A stretch of DNA of 57,942 nucleotides from Lachnospiraceae bacterium (lineage in GTDB: Bacteria; Bacillota; Clostridia; Lachnospirales; Lachnospiraceae): positions 1 through 57,942 of the forward strand of contig JAAUZH010000042.1 in assembly GCA_014804675.1 (NCBI GenBank), in the 5' to 3' direction. Within the stretch, counting starts at the first letter, position 1. The number at the start of each line of letters is the position of its first letter. Shown one piece after another: positions 25,851 to 34,356 of this stretch. Under the pieces are notes generated by a model. The model saw only the letters and a program-made list of their open reading frames with translations. It did not search any database and was not told the DNA's origin. The position numbers and the translations under genes are program-made.

Positions 25851-26855
25851 ATGGTAAATAGAGATAGACTTGAGTTTTCAAATGCAAGAACGGATTTAGG
25901 AAAGGCAGTACCATTATCCACACCATTTGTAGTGTTTCTGGATCCTTGTGGCGCCTGTAATTTTTCATGTAAATTCTGTCCCTGCAATCATAGCGATTTT
26001 ATGTCCTTGGAACGTCATAAAAAGATGAGCATGCAAATGTTCGAAAAAGTTTTAGATGATTTAGCGGAATTTTCGGAGCAGATTAAGGTAATTAATTTGT
26101 ATGGATTTGGAGAGCCGCTTTTACATCCTCAATATATAGAGATGGTAAAACGAATTAAGGAAAGGAAGCTGTGCCGTGAAGTAAGATGTACTACTAACGG
26201 ATTTTTGCTTACACCTAAATTAAATCAACAGCTTGTTTCGGCTGGAATCGATATGGTCAGGATTTCAGTTGAAGCATTGACAGAGCAGGATTATAAGGAA
26301 ATTTGTGGGATAAATATAGATTTAAAAAAGTTTATCAGCAATATTAAAAATCTATATGAGGTAAGCAGGGGAACAAATACAAAGGTGTCTGTAAAGACCT
26401 TGAATGTTGCTTTGGCAGATGATGCAGCTGCTAATCAATTTTATGACATTTTTGAGCCGATTTCTGATTATAGCTATATTCAGGATACTACACAGGCATG
26501 GTCTGAATTTGATGCATATGTGCCGGAAGGAAATTATGAGGCGGGAAATATAGGTGATATGAAAGATGAGGATAAAATCTGCTCTTTTGCACTTACCAAT
26601 ATGGCAATTCATTCCAATGGAAGTGTGGGGGTATGTCCTCAGGATTGGAAATTTGCAACTGAATATGGAAATGTCCGGGATTGTTCACTGAAGGATTTGT
26701 GGAATTCCAATAAACTTAAAGGATTTAGAATTGCACATTTAAGCGGTAACAGAAGAAAAATTCCATATTGCAGGGATTGTGACGTTTGTGTATCCAATGA
26801 TGATGTTAGGAAATGTGCCGATCAAATTATACAGAGGCTACAAGAGGGAAAATAA
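25851..26855 (+). CDS. Radical SAM/SPASM protein
   Basis: The start is ATG 25851 with AAAGGAGA upstream. The 334-residue protein has the cluster motif CNFSCKFC at about residue 36, YGFGEPLLHPQYIEMVKR and TTNGFLLTPKL, then MVRISVEALTEQDYKEI. A SPASM-like C-terminus has CSFALTNMAIHSNGSVGVCP and YCRDCDVC. Unlike the other three radical SAM proteins it lacks the N-terminal Rossmann module, and it directly precedes an acyltransferase that has one (stop and start overlap as TAATG). The family covers peptide maturases and aminoglycoside or sugar dehydratases; a sugar role is inferred from context. Confidence 0.82.
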   Translation: MVNRDRLEFSNARTDLGKAVPLSTPFVVFLDPCGACNFSCKFCPCNHSDFMSLERHKKMSMQMFEKVLDDLAEFSEQIKVINLYGFGEPLLHPQYIEMVKRIKERKLCREVRCTTNGFLLTPKLNQQLVSAGIDMVRISVEALTEQDYKEICGINIDLKKFISNIKNLYEVSRGTNTKVSVKTLNVALADDAAANQFYDIFEPISDYSYIQDTTQAWSEFDAYVPEGNYEAGNIGDMKDEDKICSFALTNMAIHSNGSVGVCPQDWKFATEYGNVRDCSLKDLWNSNKLKGFRIAHLSGNRRKIPYCRDCDVCVSNDDVRKCADQIIQRLQEGK

Positions 26856-27697
26856 TGACAGTAGTTGAAACGATAGAAAAAGTAATCAGTGAGCAGTTAG
26901 TGCAGGGAAACCGGAAATTTATAATTTATCCATACGGAATTGCAGGCTATGCGGTAAGGCGGGTTTTACAAGAAAGGTTTGGAATAGAGCCACTGTGCGT
27001 TATTGATGATTATAAGTGTGGAACCTTGGATTTTATAAAAAATACAAAATATTTATATACTCTCAATAAATCAGGAATAACTATACTGGTAGCAACAAAA
27101 AATCCAAAGGTTCTTATGGAAATACAGGAAATTCTTATGCCGTATCAGGAGCTTAATATTGTTGATGTATTTCCTATGAAAGTTGGAAAGCATACAATAG
27201 GAAATAGCATTCTTGCAAATAATACGGGATATTCCATAGAAAAGATAGGTGCTTATTGCAGCTTTGCAGATGGTTGTAGTGTAGTAGGAAATCATAATTT
27301 GAAGGGGGTTTCTACTTTTGCTCTGTTTCAGGGATTTGATATGGAGGATATTCCCGTTTTCCGGGATAAGGTTAAAAATATTCCCATATCAAATCTGATT
27401 AATGGAGAACGTTGCAGCATTGGAAATGATGTATGGCTGGGAAAGAATGTTACTATTTGCAATGGAGCAAAAATAGGTGATGGAGCAATTGCAGCAGCGG
27501 GAGCAGTGATTACAAGGGATGTTCCCTGTTATGCAATTGTAGGGGGTGTTCCAGCAAAAGTGCTTAAATACCGTTACAGTCTGGAACAAATAGAAATGTT
27601 GAACAAAATAAAATGGTGGGAGTGGCCGGATGAAAAGGTAGCAGAGAATTTTGATGATTTTGCAAATATTGAGCGCTTTCTGGAAAAGCATTCTTAA
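26855..27697 (+). CDS. Hexapeptide-repeat acyltransferase with N-terminal Rossmann-like module
   Basis: The start ATG at 26855 overlaps the previous TAA by one base. The 280-residue product has an N-terminal module (RKFIIYPYGIAGYAVRRVL, VIDDYKCG) and a left-handed beta-helix: NTGYSIEKIGAYCSFADGC, then GERCSIGNDVWLGKNVTI, GDGAIAAAGAVITRDVP and IVGGVPAKVLKYRY. The H in SVVGNHNLKG is a candidate catalytic base. The layout mirrors PglD-type sugar acetyltransferases, where an N-terminal Rossmann-like domain binds the UDP-sugar and the helix binds acetyl-CoA. N- or O-acetylation of a nucleotide sugar is likely. Confidence 0.85.
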   Translation: MTVVETIEKVISEQLVQGNRKFIIYPYGIAGYAVRRVLQERFGIEPLCVIDDYKCGTLDFIKNTKYLYTLNKSGITILVATKNPKVLMEIQEILMPYQELNIVDVFPMKVGKHTIGNSILANNTGYSIEKIGAYCSFADGCSVVGNHNLKGVSTFALFQGFDMEDIPVFRDKVKNIPISNLINGERCSIGNDVWLGKNVTICNGAKIGDGAIAAAGAVITRDVPCYAIVGGVPAKVLKYRYSLEQIEMLNKIKWWEWPDEKVAENFDDFANIERFLEKHS

Positions 27698-27711
27698 ATG
27701 GGTGAAGAAAT

Positions 27712-28782
27712 ATGAAAATTGCTATTGTGACATTATTTTTTTATAATAACTTTGGGACAGCACTTCAGGCATTTGCATTGCAAAGGACACTGGAAAGGAT
27801 TACGGGAGAAAAGGTTGAAATATTGCCTTATATGCCGGATGTACGTCAATATGAGTATTTTAAATCTTTAGAACTGAAGAAAAAATATGAAGAGAAAAAG
27901 GAAATATTTTCAGCCTTTCGCAGAGAGCATCTGGCAGTCAGGGAGCCTTATATTTATGATTCAAGATTGCTTCCAAGGGATTTTGATGTATATATTGTTG
28001 GTAGTGATATTGTATGGGGAAAAGAATTTTCAAATCTTGATCCAGTTTATTTTTTGGATTTTGTTCCAGATGATAAAAAGCGTGTTTCTTATGGGGCAAG
28101 TATGATTGTGACAAACAGAAATAATACTGAGGATGATGAAATCTATAAAAGACTGCTTCCTAAAATGGACAGAGTGTCCATAAGGGAAAGGAGTAGCAAA
28201 GAGGTATTACAAAGATTTACTGATAGGCAGGTAATGGATGTTTTGGATCCTACATTACTTCTTAAAAAAGAGGATTATGAGTCCATTATGGTTGAAAATG
28301 ATATTATGAAAGGAAGCCCCTATTTGTTATCTTATTTTCTTACCCATGATCCAGCAGTAGTTGATTATACTATTTTGTTGGCTAAAAAGCTTGGATTAAG
28401 AATCATACATTACTTTGCCGATTATCCGGACAGGGTATTTCCAGAGGGCTCTGAGTGCTTTGCTTTTGCGGGACCAGAGGAATTTTTGGGATATGTGAAA
28501 AATGCAGCATGTATTTTTACCAATTCTTTTCATGGAACCTGTTTTGCTACAATTTTTCGCAAGCCATTTTATACATATACAGCAAAAAGAGCATTACTTA
28601 CAAGGGTTGCAGATATGGTTGAAAGATTAGGGCTTCAGGATAGATGTTTTACTGATTTTAGAGACATTGGCAGGGTGACAATGGAGTGTGATTATACAGC
28701 AGTTGAGGAAAAATATAAGCTGGAGAAGAAAAAGTCCATGGAATTTCTTTATGAAGCAGTGGGGGTAAGAGAGCATGTATAA
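27712..28782 (+). CDS. Polysaccharide pyruvyl transferase family protein
   Basis: This 356-residue protein opens with MKIAIVTLFFYNNFGTALQA and has YIVGSDIVWGKEFSNLDPVY, KRVSYGASM, RVSIRERSSKEVLQR and the late block FTNSFHGTCFATIFRKPFY. All are characteristic of PF04230. Such enzymes add pyruvate ketals to glycans from phosphoenolpyruvate. It overlaps the following small gene by eight bases. Pyruvylation would add a negative charge to the glycan. The family call is firm and the acceptor is unknown. Confidence 0.85.
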   Translation: MKIAIVTLFFYNNFGTALQAFALQRTLERITGEKVEILPYMPDVRQYEYFKSLELKKKYEEKKEIFSAFRREHLAVREPYIYDSRLLPRDFDVYIVGSDIVWGKEFSNLDPVYFLDFVPDDKKRVSYGASMIVTNRNNTEDDEIYKRLLPKMDRVSIRERSSKEVLQRFTDRQVMDVLDPTLLLKKEDYESIMVENDIMKGSPYLLSYFLTHDPAVVDYTILLAKKLGLRIIHYFADYPDRVFPEGSECFAFAGPEEFLGYVKNAACIFTNSFHGTCFATIFRKPFYTYTAKRALLTRVADMVERLGLQDRCFTDFRDIGRVTMECDYTAVEEKYKLEKKKSMEFLYEAVGVREHV

Positions 28783-29176
28783 TGGAGTATATGATGTAGA
28801 ACAGTTTGCATATGTTCATGATACTTTACAAAAATGGCTGCAGCATAAGGTTCAGCACCGTTCTTTGGGGCAATTATTGTTAGAAAAAGAAGCGATGGAT
28901 ATAGCTATTTATGGCATTAATGGTATTGGAAAGCTGGTATATGACGATATAAAAAATACAGATGTAAAGGTTCATTTTTTTATTGATAAGAGGTATGAAG
29001 AATATCGGGGCGGTTATGATGGAATTCCAGTTATTGGAATAGAGCAGCTTTGCCTGATTGCAGAAAACACGTATATATTAGTTACTCCTGAATTTTATTT
29101 TCGAGAGATAACAGATGATTTGATGAAAGGAGGCATTCCATTAGAAAGGTTTATTTCACTTTCAATGGTTGTTTAA
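28775..29176 (+). CDS. Stand-alone Rossmann-like module
   Basis: This 133-residue protein consists almost only of the module found at the N-terminus of neighbouring enzymes: MDIAIYGINGIGKLVYDD, VHFFIDKRYEEYRGGYDGIP, and TYILVTPEFYFREITDDL near the end. There is no catalytic domain. It overlaps the pyruvyltransferase gene by eight bases and ends just before the next radical SAM gene. It may act as a separate sugar-nucleotide-binding or docking subunit for one of them. The length is complete and not truncated by a frameshift. Confidence 0.75.
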   Translation: MYNGVYDVEQFAYVHDTLQKWLQHKVQHRSLGQLLLEKEAMDIAIYGINGIGKLVYDDIKNTDVKVHFFIDKRYEEYRGGYDGIPVIGIEQLCLIAENTYILVTPEFYFREITDDLMKGGIPLERFISLSMVV

Positions 29177-29177
29177 T

Positions 29178-30533
29178 ATGTTTGAGGGTACGCTGAGGGA
29201 ATTTTTACAATACATTAAAGAAAATAAAAAGAAAATATTATGCTTTGGAACAGGTCTGATGGCAGAGGAAGCTTTGAAGCATAAGGAAATTAGGGAAGCG
29301 GTAGTATGCTGTATAGACAATGCTGCCCAAAAGCAGGGGAAGACCATTTTATTGCAGGGAATAGAATATCTGGTTATTAAGCCGGAAGACATTATGCAGC
29401 ATTTCGATGATAAAACCTGTCTTTTGGTGACATCGGGATATTACCGGGATATTATTTATCAGTTAAATCATATGACTCTGCCAGAGGAATTGGAAATATA
29501 TTCTTATCCGCATTTGAAGGTAAATTATGCTTCTGACAGCTGGGAATTTTTCGAAAATAGAATATTAAATGAATGTATTCGGGAATATGAGTCGGTATTG
29601 GAACAAAATAATATTTTCGGAAAGCAAAGGGAGAAATTGGTCCAGGAGAAAAAAAAGTTCATAATAGGAAAAGAAGGGGAAGAAAGGCCACTAGTATTGC
29701 CAAGGGTCATGATTATGCCTACAACCAGATGCAATTTAAGGTGTAAAGGATGTTCCTCTTTGCTTCCCATGTTTGAAAGTCCAGCTGATGTGGATATTTC
29801 ACAAAACATAAAGGATTTGGAGATATTTTTTTCCGCTATTGATGAATGTATCAGGATTACAATTGGCGGTGAGCCGTTTTTATACCCTCATTTGAAAGAG
29901 ATGTTGGAATATCTCATTCATCAAAAAAAGGTATTGGGTATTATGTTGATTACAAATAGTACGATTATTCCAAGTGAAGATATAGTTGATTTGTTGAAGA
30001 ATCCTAAAATTATGGTAGAAATAAGTGATTATGGACATTTGGAAAGAATGAGCCGGTTGATTGCCTTGTTTGAAAGGCAGGGAATTATTTTTAAAGTATT
30101 AACTGAACAGACATGGACGGATATGGGAGGAGTTCAATGCCGCAATCGTACAAAAGAGGAATTGCAGTTTTCTTATTTGAATTGTGAGCAAAGCAGGTTG
30201 ATGAAAGGAATTCACAATGGAAAGTTCCATACTTGTGCCAGAAGTGCAAGAATGCATGGATTAGGCGCATATGAAGCCGAAGAAGATTATTTTGATTTAT
30301 CACAGGGAGAATCCGTAGACGGTATTAGAGATAAAATAAAAAAATTATATTACAGTAATTATGCTGAGGCATGTAATTATTGTGATTTAGGGACGTTGCC
30401 TAACAAAATAATAGAAGCTGGCATTCAAATAACCGGCAATATGAAAAAATCGGCATACACAATAGTCAATAGAGAAGAATATGAACATTTGAAACAACAG
30501 GCGACATTAAAAGAAAGTTATGAAAAGGGATAA
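29178..30533 (+). CDS. Radical SAM protein with N-terminal Rossmann-like module (third)
   Basis: In this 451-residue product from ATG 29178 the ribosome site is weak, so expression may depend on coupling to the gene just upstream. The N-terminal module is KKILCFGTGLMAEEALKH, then CCIDNAAQKQGKT. A helical linker (residues 115-165) leads to the radical SAM core with CNLRCKGCSSLLPMF (about residue 182), RITIGGEPFLYPHLKEML and LITNSTII. A C-terminal part has YLNCEQSR, HTCARSARM and ACNYCDLG. It is similar to 18320-19468 in order and spacing, suggesting an old duplication. Likely radical modification of a sugar; substrate unknown. Confidence 0.8.
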   Translation: MFEGTLREFLQYIKENKKKILCFGTGLMAEEALKHKEIREAVVCCIDNAAQKQGKTILLQGIEYLVIKPEDIMQHFDDKTCLLVTSGYYRDIIYQLNHMTLPEELEIYSYPHLKVNYASDSWEFFENRILNECIREYESVLEQNNIFGKQREKLVQEKKKFIIGKEGEERPLVLPRVMIMPTTRCNLRCKGCSSLLPMFESPADVDISQNIKDLEIFFSAIDECIRITIGGEPFLYPHLKEMLEYLIHQKKVLGIMLITNSTIIPSEDIVDLLKNPKIMVEISDYGHLERMSRLIALFERQGIIFKVLTEQTWTDMGGVQCRNRTKEELQFSYLNCEQSRLMKGIHNGKFHTCARSARMHGLGAYEAEEDYFDLSQGESVDGIRDKIKKLYYSNYAEACNYCDLGTLPNKIIEAGIQITGNMKKSAYTIVNREEYEHLKQQATLKESYEKG

Positions 30534-30534
30534 T

Positions 30535-32667
30535 ATGCTGGAGACAGAACAGGAAATGATAGTAAGGCTTTTTAAGCAGGGGTTTGAGAGCCATAAAAAA
30601 GAACCGATTGTAATTTATGGAATTGGTAAAAATACGGAAGCGGTTTTGTGCAGAGCAAAAGATTATAATATTATTGGATTAATGGACAGCAAAACAGTGG
30701 GACAGACTATTTATGGATTTAAAGTGTTGGATGAACAGGAGGTCATTTCTAATAAACCATTGATTGTCATAATTGCAAGAGATTCTGTTATTAACATTAT
30801 CTATAAGAGAATAGAGCATTTATCATCAGCTCATGGTATTAAGATATTTAATTATAGGGGAGATGAAATTAAAAAGAATGAAAAACCTTTTGATAATAGC
30901 TTGTTGGAGTATTGGAACTATACCGAAGAAGATTTAAAAAAGGAAATTGAAGCACACGAAGTGATTTCTTTTGATATTTTTGATACGTTAATTATGCGAA
31001 AGGTATTGGAACCGGAAGATATTTTTGTGCTTGTGGAAGAATGGGGAAGAAACGAAGGGTATGATGTACCATTTAAAAGCTGGAGAATGGAAGCTGAAAA
31101 GGCATGTGAGGGAGTTCCTGACATTGGTGATATTTATAAAAAAATGCAGGAAGATTATCATGTTGATGCCAGGCTTATTAACAAATATTGGAAAAAAGAG
31201 CTTGAAATTGAAAAAAAGTGTCTGATTCAAAGAGCAAAAATGGTGGAGATTTATAAATGGTCCATGGATAAAGGAAAAAGAATTTATTTGGTTTCTGATA
31301 TGTATATACCAGCAAAATTGCTTGTAGAAATGCTTCAGGATTTGGGAATTACAGGATTCAAAGAAGTGTTTGTATCATGTGACTGTAAAAAAGAAAAAAG
31401 GACGGGGGAGTTATTTTCCTGTCTCATAGAAAACGAAAAAAACAGCAAGATTTTACATATAGGGGACAACAGATATAATGACATAGAAAGGGGGAAACAG
31501 GCAGGAGTAGATGTATTTCACATATATAGCGCTTATGAGTTATTGATGGCATCCAATATGCAGGAAATAATGGCTAAGCTTGATTCAAAAGAAAAACGGG
31601 CAATCTTGGGCTTGATAGCAGCAAAATTATTGAATGATCCATTTGCTTTGACAGAAAGTAAAGGAAAAGTGAGTATTCGTTCTTTGGAAAGTTTGGGGAC
31701 ATGTTTCGTAGCTCCAATGATGCTGGAATTTGTCCAATGGTTGATACATAGTGATATTACTGATTATGACATGCTGATATTTCCGTCAAGAGACGGATAT
31801 TTTATGAAGAAATTATATGACAGGATATCCAAATATCAGTCTATTCCTCCGAGCTGTTATATAAAGTGTTCGAGAAGGGCAGTTATGGTGCCGGCTATAG
31901 AGTCAGAAAGTGATATTTTACAAATACTGTCAAGAAGTTTTCAGGGGACAATAGGGGAATTATTGGAAAAGCGATTTGGACTTTCACTGGAAATTGTGGA
32001 TGAAGAAATGGAAAAGGATGTGCATGATGTTAATGAACAACAGTTGAAGAATGTTGTGTTAACTCATAAAAATAGAATTTTTCATGAAGCTCAAATAGAA
32101 AAAAATAATTATCTTGCATATTTGGACAGCTGTCATATAAGTGATGGACATAAATATGTCTTATTTGATTTTGTTGCAGGAGGAACAGTACAATATTATT
32201 TACAAAAACTGTTAGATTCTCAGTTTCAGGGAAGGTATTTTGCCACTATGAATTTGCCAAATGAGATGCTTTCACAGGCAGATGTCCGGACAGCATATGG
32301 CAATTTTACCTCTTATCTTTCGGAATATAACTTGTCTAAATATTATTTAGTGCTGGAGTGCATACTGACAGATCCGGATGCTTCTCTGATTTGTGTTGGA
32401 GAAGAGGGCAGATTTATTTATGAGGAAAAAGAAAATATTAAATTTTTTTACATGAAAAAAGTACAAGATGCAATTTTAAGCGATTATGCAGAGAATTACT
32501 TTGAATTATACGGAGAATTTAGGGAATGGAAGCCACAGCTTGAATTTAGTGATAAGATTTATGGATATTTGTTCCAATCGGATACTTTGATTTCGGAACA
32601 TATGAAATCCGTATTTAATAATGATGATTATTTTAATGGAATTGCTCAAAGTAATATATGGCCATGA
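30535..32667 (+). CDS. Three-domain protein: Rossmann module + HAD + PSRDGY-type domain
   Basis: In this 710-residue product from ATG 30535, AAGGG lies five bases upstream, just after the previous stop. Residues 15-110 are the recurrent module (PIVIYGIGKNTEAVL). Residues 140-345 are HAD-like: SFDIFDTLIMRK (nucleophile Asp), IYLVSDMYIPAKL and LHIGDNRYNDIERGKQAG. Residues 375-710 match 19465-20904: LIFPSRDGYFMKKLYDR, CSRRAVMVPAIESESD and LFDFVAGGTVQYYLQKL. Large HAD proteins of this sort occur in polysaccharide loci. A phosphatase or phosphotransferase step on a sugar is inferred; no characterised homologue comes to mind. Confidence 0.75.
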   Translation: MLETEQEMIVRLFKQGFESHKKEPIVIYGIGKNTEAVLCRAKDYNIIGLMDSKTVGQTIYGFKVLDEQEVISNKPLIVIIARDSVINIIYKRIEHLSSAHGIKIFNYRGDEIKKNEKPFDNSLLEYWNYTEEDLKKEIEAHEVISFDIFDTLIMRKVLEPEDIFVLVEEWGRNEGYDVPFKSWRMEAEKACEGVPDIGDIYKKMQEDYHVDARLINKYWKKELEIEKKCLIQRAKMVEIYKWSMDKGKRIYLVSDMYIPAKLLVEMLQDLGITGFKEVFVSCDCKKEKRTGELFSCLIENEKNSKILHIGDNRYNDIERGKQAGVDVFHIYSAYELLMASNMQEIMAKLDSKEKRAILGLIAAKLLNDPFALTESKGKVSIRSLESLGTCFVAPMMLEFVQWLIHSDITDYDMLIFPSRDGYFMKKLYDRISKYQSIPPSCYIKCSRRAVMVPAIESESDILQILSRSFQGTIGELLEKRFGLSLEIVDEEMEKDVHDVNEQQLKNVVLTHKNRIFHEAQIEKNNYLAYLDSCHISDGHKYVLFDFVAGGTVQYYLQKLLDSQFQGRYFATMNLPNEMLSQADVRTAYGNFTSYLSEYNLSKYYLVLECILTDPDASLICVGEEGRFIYEEKENIKFFYMKKVQDAILSDYAENYFELYGEFREWKPQLEFSDKIYGYLFQSDTLISEHMKSVFNNDDYFNGIAQSNIWP

Positions 32668-32700
32668 TGATTTACGAGGAATGCAGATGGGGATGATAGG

Positions 32701-33576
32701 ATGAAAAAAATATTGATTACGGGTGGAAGCGGTTTTATTGGAAGGAATTTAAAAGAACGGTTACAAGATAAATATGTCATAAAGGCACCAACACATGATG
32801 AGCTGAATTTATTGGATGGGGACGCAGTGTTCAGTTATTTAGAAAAAGAAAAGTTTGATGTTGTCATTCATTCTGCTAATGTTAATACAACCCGTAATAA
32901 GCAAAATTCGGCATATGATTCTTTGAATGGGAATTTACAAATGTTCTTTCATCTTGAAAAAAATCAGAAGCTTTTTGGCAAAATGCTGTATTTCGGAAGT
33001 GGGGCAGAATATGATATGAACAATTATGTTCCCAGTATGAAAGAAGAATTTTTTGGAACATTTATTCCGCAGGATCCATATGGTTTTTCGAAATACATTA
33101 TGGCAAAGCAAACAAAATATCTGGATAATGTTTATGATTTGCGATTATTTGGTGTGTATGGAAAATATGAAGAATGGGATAGGAGATTTATTTCCAATAC
33201 AATCTGCAGAGTTTTAAATGGTGGGCCTATTATCATTCACCAAAACGTAGTATTTGATTATTTATGGATTGATGACCTAGGTGAAATTGTGAAGTGGTTC
33301 ATTGAAAATGAACCTGCCTATAAGCATTACAATGTTTGCAGTGGAAGAAAGATAGACTTATTATCACTGGCTCAAATGATAAAAAGAGTGATGGATGTTT
33401 CACAGGATATTATAGTAGAAAATGATACACTAAAAAGAGAATATACAGGGGATAATGGCCGCCTATTAAAAGAGATGGGAAAGTTTACTTTTTCTGATTA
33501 TGAATATACGATAAAGGAACTTGTCACATTTTATAAAAGTATATGGAATACCATAGATAGGAGAAAATATTTATGA
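32701..33576 (+). CDS. NAD-dependent epimerase/dehydratase, candidate CDP-4-keto-sugar reductase
   Basis: This 291-residue extended SDR has MKKILITGGSGFIGRNLKER for the nucleotide site, VVIHSANVNTTRNKQN, FGSGAEYDMNNY (catalytic Ser region) and DPYGFSKYIMAKQ (Tyr-x-x-x-Lys). It overlaps rfbF by ATGA and lies in the CDP-3,6-dideoxyhexose operon. Known pathways need one last C4 reduction (abequose, paratose or similar synthase), and this gene fills exactly that slot. The stereochemistry cannot be inferred. Confidence 0.82.
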   Translation: MKKILITGGSGFIGRNLKERLQDKYVIKAPTHDELNLLDGDAVFSYLEKEKFDVVIHSANVNTTRNKQNSAYDSLNGNLQMFFHLEKNQKLFGKMLYFGSGAEYDMNNYVPSMKEEFFGTFIPQDPYGFSKYIMAKQTKYLDNVYDLRLFGVYGKYEEWDRRFISNTICRVLNGGPIIIHQNVVFDYLWIDDLGEIVKWFIENEPAYKHYNVCSGRKIDLLSLAQMIKRVMDVSQDIIVENDTLKREYTGDNGRLLKEMGKFTFSDYEYTIKELVTFYKSIWNTIDRRKYL

Positions 33577-34355
33577 AGGTAGTATTGCTGGCAGGCGGAC
33601 GGGGAACCAGAATTTCAGAGGAATCCCAGGCCAAACCAAAGCCTATGATTGAAATCGGTGGGAAACCGATCATTTGGCACATTATGAAAGAATATTCTTA
33701 CTACGGTTTCAACGAATTTATTATTTGTGCCGGGTATAAACAGCATATAATTAAGGAGTGGTTTAACGATTACTTTTTGTATAATAATGATGTTATTTTT
33801 GATTTTACCAATGGCAGAAAAGAAAGAGTTATTCTTGGGCAACAATGTGAACCGTGGAAGGTTATTGTAGTGGATACGGGACTTGATACTATGACCGGTG
33901 GGCGAATCAAACGTGTGCAGCCATATATTGGAAATGAGCCATTTATGATGACTTACGGCGATGGTGTCTGTGATGTGGATATTTTAGAGCTTCTTAAGTT
34001 TCATCAGGGACACGGTAAAATTGCAACGTTGACAGCAGTAATGCTGGAACAGCAAAAAGGGATTTTAGATATTGCAGAGGATAATTCCGTAAAATCATTT
34101 AGAGAAAAAAAACTGGCAGATGGTTCACTGATAAATGCAGGATACATGATTTTGAATCCGGAGATTTTTGACTATATTACTGATGATAATGAAGTTTTTG
34201 AAAAGGAACCATTGGAAAAATTAGCCAATGAAGGGGAATTGATGTCTTATACTCATAAGGGTTTTTGGCAGTGTATGGATAATATAAGGGAAAAGAATAT
34301 GTTGGAAAGATATTGGAATAATGGTACTGCACCATGGAAGAAGTGGAATGATTAA
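33573..34355 (+). CDS. rfbF: Glucose-1-phosphate cytidylyltransferase
   Basis: This 260-residue protein has the pyrophosphorylase signature LLAGGRGTRISEESQAKPKP, followed by MIEIGGKPIIWHIMKEYSYY and GFNEFIICAGYKQHIIKEWF. Further on it has FMMTYGDGVCDVDI and later GFWQCMDNIREKNMLE. These are the landmarks of RfbF/DdhA, which makes CDP-glucose from CTP and glucose 1-phosphate, the entry to CDP-3,6-dideoxyhexoses. The length is normal. It is followed with one base between by rfbH, then rfbG, so the complete upstream pathway is in order. Confidence 0.92.
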   Translation: MKVVLLAGGRGTRISEESQAKPKPMIEIGGKPIIWHIMKEYSYYGFNEFIICAGYKQHIIKEWFNDYFLYNNDVIFDFTNGRKERVILGQQCEPWKVIVVDTGLDTMTGGRIKRVQPYIGNEPFMMTYGDGVCDVDILELLKFHQGHGKIATLTAVMLEQQKGILDIAEDNSVKSFREKKLADGSLINAGYMILNPEIFDYITDDNEVFEKEPLEKLANEGELMSYTHKGFWQCMDNIREKNMLERYWNNGTAPWKKWND

Positions 34356-34356
34356 G

